A stretch of DNA of 64,000 nucleotides from Halococcus qingdaonensis (GTDB taxonomy: Archaea; Halobacteriota; Halobacteria; Halobacteriales; Halococcaceae). Under the pieces are notes generated by a model. The model was not told where the DNA came from, searched no databases, and saw only the letters and a program-made list of their open reading frames with translations. The stretch spans positions 1,957,112-2,021,111 of the forward strand of contig NZ_CP101943.1 of assembly GCF_024508235.1 (NCBI RefSeq), read 5' to 3'. The translations under genes and the position numbers were made by a program. Positions 35,960 to 44,630 of the stretch are shown one piece after another (the first letter of the stretch is position 1; each line of letters starts with the position of its first letter).

Positions 35960-36011
35960 GTGCGGTGAGTACTGTGTCATGGGTTGGTTTCTGCCGAGTA
36001 CGACGAACGTC

Positions 36012-36857
36012 TCACCACCCGGACATAGTGGGTTCGATTTCTCTGAGCCTTCGGCGGAGTCGGGCCATAATTTGAACTCGCTGTGAACGCTTCTCCCATA
36101 CGATACTATTTCGGTTTTTCTTGGATTCGACTGGATGTGTATCTCGGGCATCGAGTGGCGAGAGATCCGTCTCGCCGGCATCGACTTTCGCGCGTTCGAG
36201 CCGCCACTGATCGTTGTCGAACGGGATGTCGTAGTTTGCCTCGGCTCGTGCGAGGATGCTTCGAATCTTCGAGTCGGGTATCTCGAAGAACGCGGCAGTC
36301 GCCTTCTTCTCGCGGCCCTTGCAAACCTCGCGGATGAAGCTCTGGACACGGACGTACTCGGCGGGCACTTGCTGGAGGAACCCGTCCTCGACCGTGTAGC
36401 CGAACGGTGGTCGACCGACACGCTTGCCATCGGCGAGAGCGGCGTCGATGCCTTCCTGAACGCGTGAGCGGATCATCTTGCGCTCGGCGTCAGCGAACAC
36501 CATCATCATGTTGAGCATCATCTCGGCCATCCAATCGTCCTCTCCGACCGTCCCGATGGGCTGGTTCACGAGGTCGATGTCGATGTCTTTCTCGCGGAGA
36601 TCATCGACGAACCCGGCGAGGTCTGCGAACGATCGCCCGAGCCGGTCGAGTTCGTGGGCGACCACTACATCGTACTTGGCGACGTGCTCACGGAGACGCT
36701 GGTACTCTTCCCGTGAGGCAGAGGCTCCACTCTCGCCGAGATCGCAAAACCACTCGATCTGGTTGCCCTCCTCGCTGTACTTCTGGCGGATCGCACGCAT
36801 CTGGCGGTTTTCGTTTTGGTCGTCAGTCGAGACGCGGACGTAGGCGGCGATTTGCAT
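36012..36857 (-). CDS. Serine recombinase (resolvase/invertase family)
   Basis: This 281-residue site-specific recombinase has nucleophile Ser in AAYVRVSTDDQNENRQ (S10), the catalytic arginines in ELDRLGRSFADL (about 68-79) and a helix with MMLNMMMVFADAERKMIRSRV (here AERKMIRSRVQEG). A short HTH-like tail, GKRVGRPPFGYTVEDGF, follows at about 150. The last 90 residues are less typical. Start at ATG 36857 fits the family; the frame is open to 36896. Neighbouring the DDE transposase, it may belong to the same or another mobile unit. Confidence 0.85.
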   Translation of the reverse strand: MQIAAYVRVSTDDQNENRQMRAIRQKYSEEGNQIEWFCDLGESGASASREEYQRLREHVAKYDVVVAHELDRLGRSFADLAGFVDDLREKDIDIDLVNQPIGTVGEDDWMAEMMLNMMMVFADAERKMIRSRVQEGIDAALADGKRVGRPPFGYTVEDGFLQQVPAEYVRVQSFIREVCKGREKKATAAFFEIPDSKIRSILARAEANYDIPFDNDQWRLERAKVDAGETDLSPLDARDTHPVESKKNRNSIVWEKRSQRVQIMARLRRRLREIEPTMSGW

Positions 36858-37064
36858 AGTGAATTCGGACACCCTAACGACATCGCCGATCAGCATATAA
36901 AGTACGGGGGTTTTCTGGTCGATCTCGAAAACAGGTGTTTTTCATGCCGTTCATGATCTGCACGGGATGGAACTACGACAGATGAATGGCGATTTGGATT
37001 GCTTGATGATGGAGGCTGTTCTTGATCCGGAACGGAGTCCTCTCTGAATCGTGGTCACGAGGCG

Positions 37065-37820
37065 TCAATTATCTGCTTGGTCATTAGTGAACAACGCGAG
37101 AAGCTCGTCAGACACACCATCACGGGAGAAGACTGTCGCGAGGTCATCTGCCTGAATAACCGTATCCCCCCTGGGCGTAAGTATCGTGTTTTCTCGTTCG
37201 ATGGCAACGACTAACACGTCTGCACCAATCAATCCGTCATCGTTTGCTTCACGCAGTGTGCGGCCAGCGACCGGCGCGTTGGCTGAGACGGTGAGCGAGA
37301 CTACTTCAGCGTTCCCAGCGAGACTCATGAAATCAGCCATTGACTGTTCTGCGAATCCTTCTTCAGGACCGAATGGTTGATACGGAGTAACATATTCGCG
37401 CTGGAGCAACCCCTCGTCAACAATGTCGACGCCGAGTTCTGAAAGCGCCCTGCTCACTTGCGTGAGATCGCTTGTATCCGATCCGACGACAGTCACATGG
37501 AGACTTCCCTGCCCAGTCATCAGCTCCCGAACGTTCACGACGCCTGGAACTCGGAGCATCTGCTTTGCAAGCTTATCTCGCTCTGAAACATCTGCATCAC
37601 AGACAAGAACGTTCGTAAGAGAATCGTTAGCATGCTCGTAGTCGATAGATGCGTGATAGCCATTGATGATCCCACTGTCTTCCAGTTGGTTGATCCGGTT
37701 GCGTATCGTTCCGGCTGAGACGTTGACCTCCTCTGCAATCATCGGGGCGGAGGTATTGCGAGCGTCCTCAGCGAGGTGGTATAGAATACGCTTGTCAATC
37801 TCGTCAAGTCGGTTCGCCAT
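37065..37820 (-). CDS. Lrp/AsnC HTH regulator fused to a TrkA-C (RCK_C) domain
   Basis: This 251-residue protein joins an Lrp-type winged helix (about 5-50, with AEEVNVSAGTIRNRINQLED), a RAM-like middle (about 60-135) and a C-terminal TrkA-C domain (about 165-245, EVVSLTVSANAPVAGRTLRE to ILTPRGDTVIQADDLATVF). RCK_C domains bind nucleotides such as cyclic-di-AMP in K+ systems. It is divergent from the Usp/Trk genes, so it most likely controls them. ATG 37820 is chosen over 37859. Confidence 0.85.
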   Translation of the reverse strand: MANRLDEIDKRILYHLAEDARNTSAPMIAEEVNVSAGTIRNRINQLEDSGIINGYHASIDYEHANDSLTNVLVCDADVSERDKLAKQMLRVPGVVNVRELMTGQGSLHVTVVGSDTSDLTQVSRALSELGVDIVDEGLLQREYVTPYQPFGPEEGFAEQSMADFMSLAGNAEVVSLTVSANAPVAGRTLREANDDGLIGADVLVVAIERENTILTPRGDTVIQADDLATVFSRDGVSDELLALFTNDQADN

Positions 37821-38043
37821 GCATAGCATGGTTCCCGCGCCATCATACGTGTTTTTCACTCACTGTCCTCTGGACTCTCTGATCCAGTGTTTCAGTCCAC
37901 TACATCCCCCGACGAATAAGCATATCAGAGATATTGTCAGGCGTCTTTAATGAATCCCGTTCAGTGATCCGGTACTGGATCGGATTCGAATAACGAACAC
38001 ACTGCGTCAAAATTACTGATTCAGCAATAGAGGAGGTGAATTT
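37821..38043. promoter_or_regulatory. Divergent control region between the Lrp-RCK gene and the Usp gene
   Basis: These 220 bases are AT-richer than the core genome and separate oppositely oriented genes. GTGTTTTTC and AATAAGCATATCAG (about 37914-37927) are the most promoter-like words. The region ends with a strong Shine-Dalgarno, GGAGGTGA (38032-38039), four bases before an ATG that opens a 48-codon frame. Confidence 0.45.
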
Positions 38044-38190
38044 ATGGTCCTTCAGAAAAATGGTAGGGTATGTACGCTACTCCCAACCGGGCCCTCGATT
38101 CGCCTGTGGTACACTGCGGCGTTCGTGCGAACCATCAGAGATACACCACTGCTAGATCAGTGCGCTCACTCACGGGTGACTGAACAATGA
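38044..38190 (+). CDS. 48-residue ORF with perfect Shine-Dalgarno, coupled to the double-Usp gene
   Basis: ATG 38044 follows GGAGGTGA by four bases, the full complement of the 16S rRNA 3' end and unusual in a genome where most starts lack it. The frame reads MVLQKNGRVCTLLPTGP..., slightly basic and not very haloarchaeal, ending CAATGA, which overlaps the Usp ATG by four bases. It could be a small protein or a leader whose translation controls the Usp gene. I do not recognise it. Confidence 0.4.
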   Translation: MVLQKNGRVCTLLPTGPSIRLWYTAAFVRTIRDTPLLDQCAHSRVTEQ

Positions 38191-39107
38191 ATTCAGCAAC
38201 ACAGTATGGAACCGGGCTTTCTGAAGGCCAGTACCGTCTACTCGTTCCTGCCTTTATCGAAGACACACCGGAGGATACAGAACGACGCTTGCGGACTGCG
38301 GCGGCCATTGCTCGCGAACGTGGTGGGGGGCTCATGATAGCCTGTATTGCCAGATTCGCACGACAGACCCCACTCGATGCAATTCCATCGGATAATCCGG
38401 CTCTCGACGAGGCCCGTGATACAACAGCGGCGTACGTCGAGACTGCTGAGAAAACAGGTGTTCCAGCCGAAGGACATATTTATGTGACACACCGGGAATC
38501 GCCGTCAGTCCTCGATGCAGTCGAGAAGTACGACTGTAATGGAGTGCTGCTGACTGTCGAGGCTGGACACTCACAGCGACGACGCCTGCTCGGCGGGGAT
38601 ACAACCGAAAAAGTCGCGGCTCGTGCCGAGTGCGATGTCTTCGTCGAGAAACAAGCCACAGAGGACACACCGATTCAGCAAATCCTCCTCGCAGTGAGTA
38701 GCGGCCCACACTCAGAGATCGCTGCCAGAACGGCGCGTGCGATCGCCAACGATGTGGATGGACAGGTTGATATCGTCCATTTTCTCGATCAGGACGCTAC
38801 GCCGGCCGAACAAGACGATGGAGAGCAGATCATCGAGACAGCAAAACGGGATCTCTTTGATGACGGACAGGCCGAAACCAGCCTCGAATGTACAGAGCAC
38901 GTCGCTGAAGCGATCATTGATCGCTCGGATGAGTACGATGTCACGGTACTGGGGTCGCCGACTAGTGGTCTGCTCGAACAGTTCGTCTTCGGAACGGTCC
39001 CGGACTCAGTTACCCAACAAAGCGAGAATGCAGTGGTGATGGCCCAACACGACACTGGCAGTACGTCAGTGTATGACCGTTGGATTGCGGGTGACCCGAT
39101 TGAATGA
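38187..39107 (+). CDS. Tandem universal stress protein (two Usp domains)
   Basis: This 306-residue protein has two UspA-like Rossmann domains (about 15-155 and 165-290). The first reads YRLLVPAFIEDTPEDTERRL and ends CDVFVEK; the second reads QILLAVSSGPHSEIAARTAR and ends NAVVMAQ. ATP-type motif G-2x-G-9x-G(S/T) appears in degenerate form (GSPTSGLLEQFVFGTVPDS). Same order of domains as the tail of the neighbouring APC transporter, to which it is paralogous. Probable cytoplasmic stress or transport regulator. Confidence 0.83.
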   Translation: MNSATQYGTGLSEGQYRLLVPAFIEDTPEDTERRLRTAAAIARERGGGLMIACIARFARQTPLDAIPSDNPALDEARDTTAAYVETAEKTGVPAEGHIYVTHRESPSVLDAVEKYDCNGVLLTVEAGHSQRRRLLGGDTTEKVAARAECDVFVEKQATEDTPIQQILLAVSSGPHSEIAARTARAIANDVDGQVDIVHFLDQDATPAEQDDGEQIIETAKRDLFDDGQAETSLECTEHVAEAIIDRSDEYDVTVLGSPTSGLLEQFVFGTVPDSVTQQSENAVVMAQHDTGSTSVYDRWIAGDPIE

Positions 39108-39192
39108 GGCTGTTGAACAGCGCTGGTGAAACGAGCGAACTGAGCGTCAGAGCACTCCACCAGCTGCTCTCGATGCACACCGCCCACTATTG

Positions 39193-41637
39193 ATGATGAC
39201 TGATCCTACTCAAGAGACGACTTCGGCCGGAGATGAGCCGGGGGCAGTAGAGACGGAGCTCTCCAGAGATATGAGCCTCACTGACATCACGATGATCGGT
39301 GTCGGTGCGATGATCGGTGCCGGTGTGTTCGCGCTCACTGGCTTTGCCGCGGGCATCGCTGGCCCCGCGATCACAATGGCATTTGTCCTCAATGGAATCG
39401 TTGCGCTGTTCATTGCGATTTCGTACGCCGAACTCGGCGCAGCGTTCCCTGAGGCTGGCGGCGGCTATCTCTGGGTGAAAGAGGCATTGATTGATCCGAA
39501 TGGCTTCTACGCAGGATGGATAAGTTGGTTTGCTCACGCCGTCGCGTGTGCGCTTTATGCTGTGACCTTCGGTGTGTTCTTCACCGAGTTCTTCGTCGTC
39601 TTTACCGATCTCGGACGTGAATTCGCGCTCTTCGGGTTCCTTACACGCCCCATCCTCGAAAAGGCAATCGCAGTGGTGGTCATCGCCGCGTTCGCGTATA
39701 TCAACTATCGTGGTGCGGGAGAGACCGGGAGCGCAGAGTTCGTTGTCGTTGCTATCAAACTCGTGATTCTCGGTTTGTTCATTCTCTTCGGTGCTCTCGC
39801 TACATTCAGTAACCCGAACTGGCCGGCGACGTTCCTTTCACAGCCCAGGTTCGTTCCGGCTGGTATCGCCGGTATCATCGGTGCGATGGGCTTCACTATG
39901 ATCGCGTTCGAAGGATACGAGATCATTGTTCAATCCGGTGAGGAGGTCGTCAATCCGGGCGAGAACGTCCCCAAGGCGGTGTTCTACTCGCTTGTGATCG
40001 TGGTTCCGATTTACGTACTGGTCGCGTTTGCTCTCATTGGCGGGCTCGACATAACCCCTGAAATCCTTGATATTGCCGGTATCAGTAGGCCACCGGATCA
40101 AGTGTTCGTCTGGCAGGTACTACAAAATCTCGGCGAACTCGGGCTGATTCGCGCGGCTGAACAGTTCCTGCCGTACGGTGCTCTTCTTTTGATCGTCGCG
40201 GGGTTGGCTTCGACGACAAGTGCGCTCAATGCGACGGTGTACTCCTCTAGTCGAGTGTCGTTTGCGATGGGACGCGACCGCGTGCTGCCAGGGATGTTTA
40301 ATGATATCCATCCCGAGAAGAAAACCCCACATATCGCAATCTTCATCTCAATGATTCTCATCATGGCTATGGCGGTCGCGCTGCCTATCGAGAGCGTCGC
40401 TGCCGCGGCTGACATTATGTTTATTCTACTGTTTTTGCAAGTGAACTGGACAGTCATCAAAATGCGGAGCACTCACCCGGACCTCCCGCGCACCTTCGAG
40501 ATCCCGTACATGCCGTGGCCGCCGATCATTGGTATCGCTCTCCTGCTGATTCTGTTGCCGTTCATCATCTACGAACTCGGGCTGGAGGCCATCGGCGTCG
40601 GGACCAGCAACGAGGGTCTCATCGCTCTCGGCGTGACTGCGATCTGGATGGCTCTCGGCCTCATCATCTACTACGGGTATTCCTCAGAGAAGCAAGCCAA
40701 GAAGTTGGAGGAAGAAACCCCGACGCTCTCCACTGAACAGACACCTGCCAACCGTGGGTCTCAACTTGTCGTCCCTATTGCTAATCCTGAGAGCGCGGAG
40801 CCGTTGATGCGAAGTGCCATTGACATCGCCCGCGATATGGATGCCGAAATACACGTTGTCAGTGTCGTGACGGTTCCTCAGCAGACGCCGCTCAATGAAG
40901 GTCGGAGATTTGTGGATAACGAACGCGAGACGCTTGAGGAAGCGATGTCGATTGCCGAGGAGGCTGATATTCCTGTAAGAGGGACGATCCGTATTGGCCA
41001 CGATGTTGCCCCGGCCATTCTGAACACGGTCGAACAGCACGACAGCGATGCGATTCTCATGGGGTGGCGGGGTCGCAGCCGGCGTACAGACTTCGTGCTC
41101 GGTAGCAACGTCGATCAGGTCGTGACACAAGCCCAATGCAACGTACTCGTTGAACGAATCAGCCCCGTCGAAGACGTCGATTCGATCCTCCTACCGACGG
41201 CAGGTGGCCCCCATGCTGAGTATGCCGTAGGGATCGCTCGGGCGATCGCTCGTCCGCAGGACGCGCGTATCAACGTGGTATACGTAATCGATCCCGGAGC
41301 CGACGAAAACGAGCGCGAAAGAGCTCGTGAGCGGCTGGAATCGGCCACCGATGCCATCGGAAACTACGATCGCGTCGAAAGCACGCTTCTCGAAGGGATG
41401 AATATTTCCGAGCGTATCATCGAAGAGAGCGACAACCACGATTATACCGTCATTGGGGCCACGAGAGAAGGCCTGTTACAGCAGATCGTCTTCGGTGGTA
41501 TCCCCGAAGAGGTTGGGCGACGGGCAAAGCATACGGTGATCATGGCGAAGCGATACCAGGGACTCACGTCCCGCCTGACGCGCTGGTTCAGAAGCTGGAC
41601 ACCATCGAACGATGAAACCGAGGAGATCACACAATGA
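39193..41637 (+). CDS. APC-family amino-acid transporter fused to two Usp domains
   Basis: This 814-residue protein has twelve membrane segments in about 25-480, with APC signatures GVGAMIGAGVFALTGFAAG and AFEGYEIIVQSGEEVVNPGEN. Two Usp domains follow (about 525-655 and 660-785), the first with GWRGRSRRTDFVLGSNVDQV, a near-complete nucleotide motif, and the second with GATREGLLQQIVFGGIPEEV. The fusion suggests transport gated by nucleotide or stress. Start: the triple TTG-ATG-ATG at 39190-39198; ATG 39193 is used. It overlaps the next gene by 4 bases. Confidence 0.88.
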   Translation: MMTDPTQETTSAGDEPGAVETELSRDMSLTDITMIGVGAMIGAGVFALTGFAAGIAGPAITMAFVLNGIVALFIAISYAELGAAFPEAGGGYLWVKEALIDPNGFYAGWISWFAHAVACALYAVTFGVFFTEFFVVFTDLGREFALFGFLTRPILEKAIAVVVIAAFAYINYRGAGETGSAEFVVVAIKLVILGLFILFGALATFSNPNWPATFLSQPRFVPAGIAGIIGAMGFTMIAFEGYEIIVQSGEEVVNPGENVPKAVFYSLVIVVPIYVLVAFALIGGLDITPEILDIAGISRPPDQVFVWQVLQNLGELGLIRAAEQFLPYGALLLIVAGLASTTSALNATVYSSSRVSFAMGRDRVLPGMFNDIHPEKKTPHIAIFISMILIMAMAVALPIESVAAAADIMFILLFLQVNWTVIKMRSTHPDLPRTFEIPYMPWPPIIGIALLLILLPFIIYELGLEAIGVGTSNEGLIALGVTAIWMALGLIIYYGYSSEKQAKKLEEETPTLSTEQTPANRGSQLVVPIANPESAEPLMRSAIDIARDMDAEIHVVSVVTVPQQTPLNEGRRFVDNERETLEEAMSIAEEADIPVRGTIRIGHDVAPAILNTVEQHDSDAILMGWRGRSRRTDFVLGSNVDQVVTQAQCNVLVERISPVEDVDSILLPTAGGPHAEYAVGIARAIARPQDARINVVYVIDPGADENERERARERLESATDAIGNYDRVESTLLEGMNISERIIEESDNHDYTVIGATREGLLQQIVFGGIPEEVGRRAKHTVIMAKRYQGLTSRLTRWFRSWTPSNDETEEITQ

Positions 41638-41984
41638 ATTCCGACAACAATCCAACGCCACCAGATGCACTGCCGTCATCGATAGCAACCGAACTCAGCC
41701 AGCTCGATGGTGAAACACTCCGTGCTGCCCTCGATTATGGACAGGCTCTGTTGAACACTCGAACCTCATCGAAAATCGAAGCCGGGCCCAACGAGGAAAT
41801 CGTCTCCATCGAAGATCATGGAACCCATACGACCGTGATCAAGCGCGAGGATTGCGCTGATGGGTGCGATGAGTGCCCGCATGGACCGTATCTCTACCAC
41901 GTGCGATCGGAGGAACACATCAATGGTGAGGAGAACCTCCACTGGGTCTATATCGGGGAGGTGGTCGACGAATGTACATCGTGA
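41634..41984 (+). CDS. Small cysteine-motif protein inside the transporter operon, unknown function
   Basis: This 116-residue protein starts with a disordered part, then a helix LDGETLRAALDYGQALL, and ends in a compact module C-x3-C-x2-C-PHGPYLYHVR ... HWVYIGEV (about 80-110). The HGPYLY...YIG layout recalls DUF6788-like proteins from mobile elements. It overlaps the APC gene by 4 bases and trkA by 13, so it is made together with both. The job may be regulatory; that is inference. Confidence 0.6.
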   Translation: MNSDNNPTPPDALPSSIATELSQLDGETLRAALDYGQALLNTRTSSKIEAGPNEEIVSIEDHGTHTTVIKREDCADGCDECPHGPYLYHVRSEEHINGEENLHWVYIGEVVDECTS

Positions 41985-42682
41985 TCGTCGGCGCAGGTGA
42001 TATCGGCACACCCCTGATCGAGATCGCCACCGCTGGTGGTAACGAGGTCGTCGTGATCGAACGTGACGAAGCGAGGGCTGAGGAAGCCGCTACCAAATAC
42101 GACTGTCTCGTACTCAACGATGATGCGACGCTCAAGGACACGCTCGAAGACGCCGGAGCCGACCGCGCGGACGCACTGATCTCGTCGACCGAACAGGACG
42201 CAACCAACATCATGGTCTGCTTGCTTGCCCAGGAACTCGACGTCCCGAACGTCGTCTCAGTCGTTCATGACCCCGAACACCTGAACGTCTTCCGGCAGAT
42301 CGGTGTCAATGGAATGGAGAACCCACAGCGCCTTATCGCCGAGTATCTCTATCGCGCAGTGAAACGGCCGTCTATTGTCGACTTCATGCGTATCGGTGAC
42401 CAGGCGGAAATTTTCGAGATTAGCGTTGGCGAAGAAGCTTCCATCGCCGGTCAAACACTCACTGAAGCTGATACAGAGGGACTACTCCCCGAGGAGACGC
42501 TCGTCGTCGCTATCGATCGCAACGGTGAGGAACCGATTACCCCTCGTGGTGACACGCGTATCGAGGCGGGCGACTTGCTTGTGATATATTCGGCTAGGGG
42601 AGCGATACCAGAAGTCACGGATGTTTTCGGCCACTACGAAGATCATGCTGGGAGTCTGAGAAACAGACGTGAGCAGCGATAG
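41972..42682 (+). CDS. trkA: TrkA-type K+ uptake regulatory subunit
   Basis: This 236-residue protein has a Rossmann RCK_N domain (about 1-125, MYIVIVGAGDIGTPLIEIA with GxGxxG and E31 as adenosine-binding acid) and a TrkA-C domain (about 145-220, EIFEISVGEEASIAGQTL to GDLLVIYSARG). It gates the TrkH channel by binding NAD(H)/ATP. Its stop codon is directly followed by the ATG of trkH. The preceding gene overlaps its start. Confidence 0.93.
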   Translation: MYIVIVGAGDIGTPLIEIATAGGNEVVVIERDEARAEEAATKYDCLVLNDDATLKDTLEDAGADRADALISSTEQDATNIMVCLLAQELDVPNVVSVVHDPEHLNVFRQIGVNGMENPQRLIAEYLYRAVKRPSIVDFMRIGDQAEIFEISVGEEASIAGQTLTEADTEGLLPEETLVVAIDRNGEEPITPRGDTRIEAGDLLVIYSARGAIPEVTDVFGHYEDHAGSLRNRREQR

Positions 42683-44263
42683 ATGCGTCATGGATCCACC
42701 GTTGCCGGCATTCCCGCGGATCTCGCGACGATCGCCCGCGACATCGGCTCGCTGCTACTGATCGAGTCGGCACTTATGGGCGTCTCGGCGCTGGTCGGGC
42801 TTGCGTTCGGCGAGTACGGCGTCGCGCTCGCGTTCTTCCTCGCGACGCTGGCACCACTTGTGGTCGGCGGGGCCGCCAGGCACGTCTTCAGCGATGCGTC
42901 CGTCCCGCAGACGAAACATGGTATGGTGATCGCCGCCGCCGGCTGGCTGCTCACCGCGCTGTTCGGCGCACTCCCCTTTTTCCTCTCGGCACACCTGCTC
43001 TCGCCAGCCGCCGCGGCCACCTACGTCCCCGAGGGAGCGAGCTACACTGCATCGAGCCTCCAGTACTTCGCGAACCCGCTGCACGCCGTCTTTGAATCGA
43101 TGTCAGGCTGGACCGGCAGTGGGCTGACGATGGCGGTCCACGAGCCATCGCTGCCGCGCGCGCTGCTGTGGTGGCGCTCGCTCACCCAGTGGGTCGGTGG
43201 CGTCGGCGTGATCGTGCTTACCGTGTCGATCCTCTCGCGCTCGGGCAGCGGGAGCTACACGCTCTACCGTAGCGAGGCTCGCGAAGAGCGTATCCATCCA
43301 AGTATCGTTTCGACCGTACGAACGGTCTGGAAGATCTTCCTCGGCTACACTATCCTCGCCGTTATCGTCCTCTTCGGTGCACTGCTCGTGAGCGAGCCGC
43401 TGGCACCGGCCGCGGCCGCCTGGCAGGCCCTCAACCACGCGATGACCAGTCTGGCTACGGGCGGATTCTCGGTAACAGACAACTCGATCGCTACCTACGA
43501 CTCGCCGCTGATCGAGACCGTCCTGTTACCCATCATGACCCTCGGCGCGATTGCCTTCCCGGTTCACTACACCGTCCTCAAAAACCGCGATCTCCATGCG
43601 TTGTTCGACGACCTCCAGACACGCTGGCTGTTCGTTCTGCTTGGGGTGGGGGTCGCCGTTTTGACCCTCCAGAATTTCCAGACGTTCGCCCCGGCACTCT
43701 CGCTACGCGATTCAGCTTTCCAGTTCGTCAGCGCGCTCTCCTGTACGGGCTTTCAGTCCTCGCCAGTCGGTCAGTGGAGTGCAGGTGGGAAACTCATCAT
43801 ATCCGGCGCGATGGTACTTGGTGGAGCAGCTGGCTCGACGGTCGGTGGCATCAAGATCATCCGAGGCTACACGATCGCATGTGGCATCCGCTGGCAGTTC
43901 TCCCGCGTGTTCCTCCCTGTTAGTGCCGTCGTAAACACTCACATTGGCGACCGGCAACTCAACAGAGAAGAGATGGAACGCGAGTTCAGCGAGGCTGCTA
44001 TTGTGAGTTTGCTCTGGGTACTCGTTCTGATAGGAGGAAGTATTGCCCTCTCGAATCTGATCGGATCGGGATTCAGCTATGCGGATGCTCTATTCGAGGT
44101 GGCAAGTGCACAGGGCAACGTCGGGCTTTCGACAGGAATTACTGGCCCCTCGATGCACCCGATCGCAGAAGGTATGCTCGTGATCAATATGTGGATCGGA
44201 CGACTCGAAATCATTCCGGTACTCGTATTTGCTCGTTCACTGATCTACGGGCTCAATCCATAG
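42683..44263 (+). CDS. trkH: TrkH-type K+ transporter, copy 1
   Basis: This 526-residue K+ translocating subunit has four MPM repeats with the filter-like loops SMSGWTGSGLT (about 139-149), LATGGFSVTDN (about 257-267), SCTGFQSSPVG (about 352-362) and AQGNVGLSTGI (about 475-485). The Gly in each filter is conserved. It starts one base after the trkA stop, so the two form one complex. Codon GC bias is strong in the first two thirds and weaker toward the end. Confidence 0.93.
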   Translation: MRHGSTVAGIPADLATIARDIGSLLLIESALMGVSALVGLAFGEYGVALAFFLATLAPLVVGGAARHVFSDASVPQTKHGMVIAAAGWLLTALFGALPFFLSAHLLSPAAAATYVPEGASYTASSLQYFANPLHAVFESMSGWTGSGLTMAVHEPSLPRALLWWRSLTQWVGGVGVIVLTVSILSRSGSGSYTLYRSEAREERIHPSIVSTVRTVWKIFLGYTILAVIVLFGALLVSEPLAPAAAAWQALNHAMTSLATGGFSVTDNSIATYDSPLIETVLLPIMTLGAIAFPVHYTVLKNRDLHALFDDLQTRWLFVLLGVGVAVLTLQNFQTFAPALSLRDSAFQFVSALSCTGFQSSPVGQWSAGGKLIISGAMVLGGAAGSTVGGIKIIRGYTIACGIRWQFSRVFLPVSAVVNTHIGDRQLNREEMEREFSEAAIVSLLWVLVLIGGSIALSNLIGSGFSYADALFEVASAQGNVGLSTGITGPSMHPIAEGMLVINMWIGRLEIIPVLVFARSLIYGLNP

Positions 44264-44630
44264 GTTAACATCATCACCTATGAAATCGTACAGGTGAATT
44301 ACTCAAAGGAGCGATCTCGAATATAATTCTGACAGGGAAAATTTCGAAATGGGTCTTGCATGATAAATCCATCTAGCACTATTTCTGCTGTGAAAAAGCG
44401 CTGGCGCTCTACCAAGGCTAGTGTATAATGAATCCACTAACGTATATGAAGAAGACTGTCGAGGCAGGATTGAACGACACGTTCAACGGTTTGTGATATT
44501 GCGCTCGCTGCGCTTGACAGTATCAATCCGATAGATTTTTTTTTTCACATATCTACATTAGCGAATATAACACCTATTCTAGTAATCGTAGAGCGATGGA
44601 TTCATTCCAGCAACAGCCGCCAACGCGAAC
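44264..44630. other. Intergenic region between two trkH genes
   Basis: These 367 bases are AT-rich and carry no convincing gene. A run of ten T (about 44538-44547) could terminate the upstream operon. TTACATTAGCG and AATATAACACC (about 44553-44573) are likely promoter material for the second trkH. A phrase reading TTGGTAGAGCGCCAGCGC on the minus strand (about 44398-44415) resembles a tRNA D-arm but the rest of a tRNA is absent. Confidence 0.4.

Noticed and set aside
44395-44420. tRNA-like D-arm words (TTGGTAGAGCGCC on the minus strand) as a tRNA or attachment site
   Set aside because: No anticodon stem, T-arm or acceptor stem follows; too short to support even a tRNA fragment.
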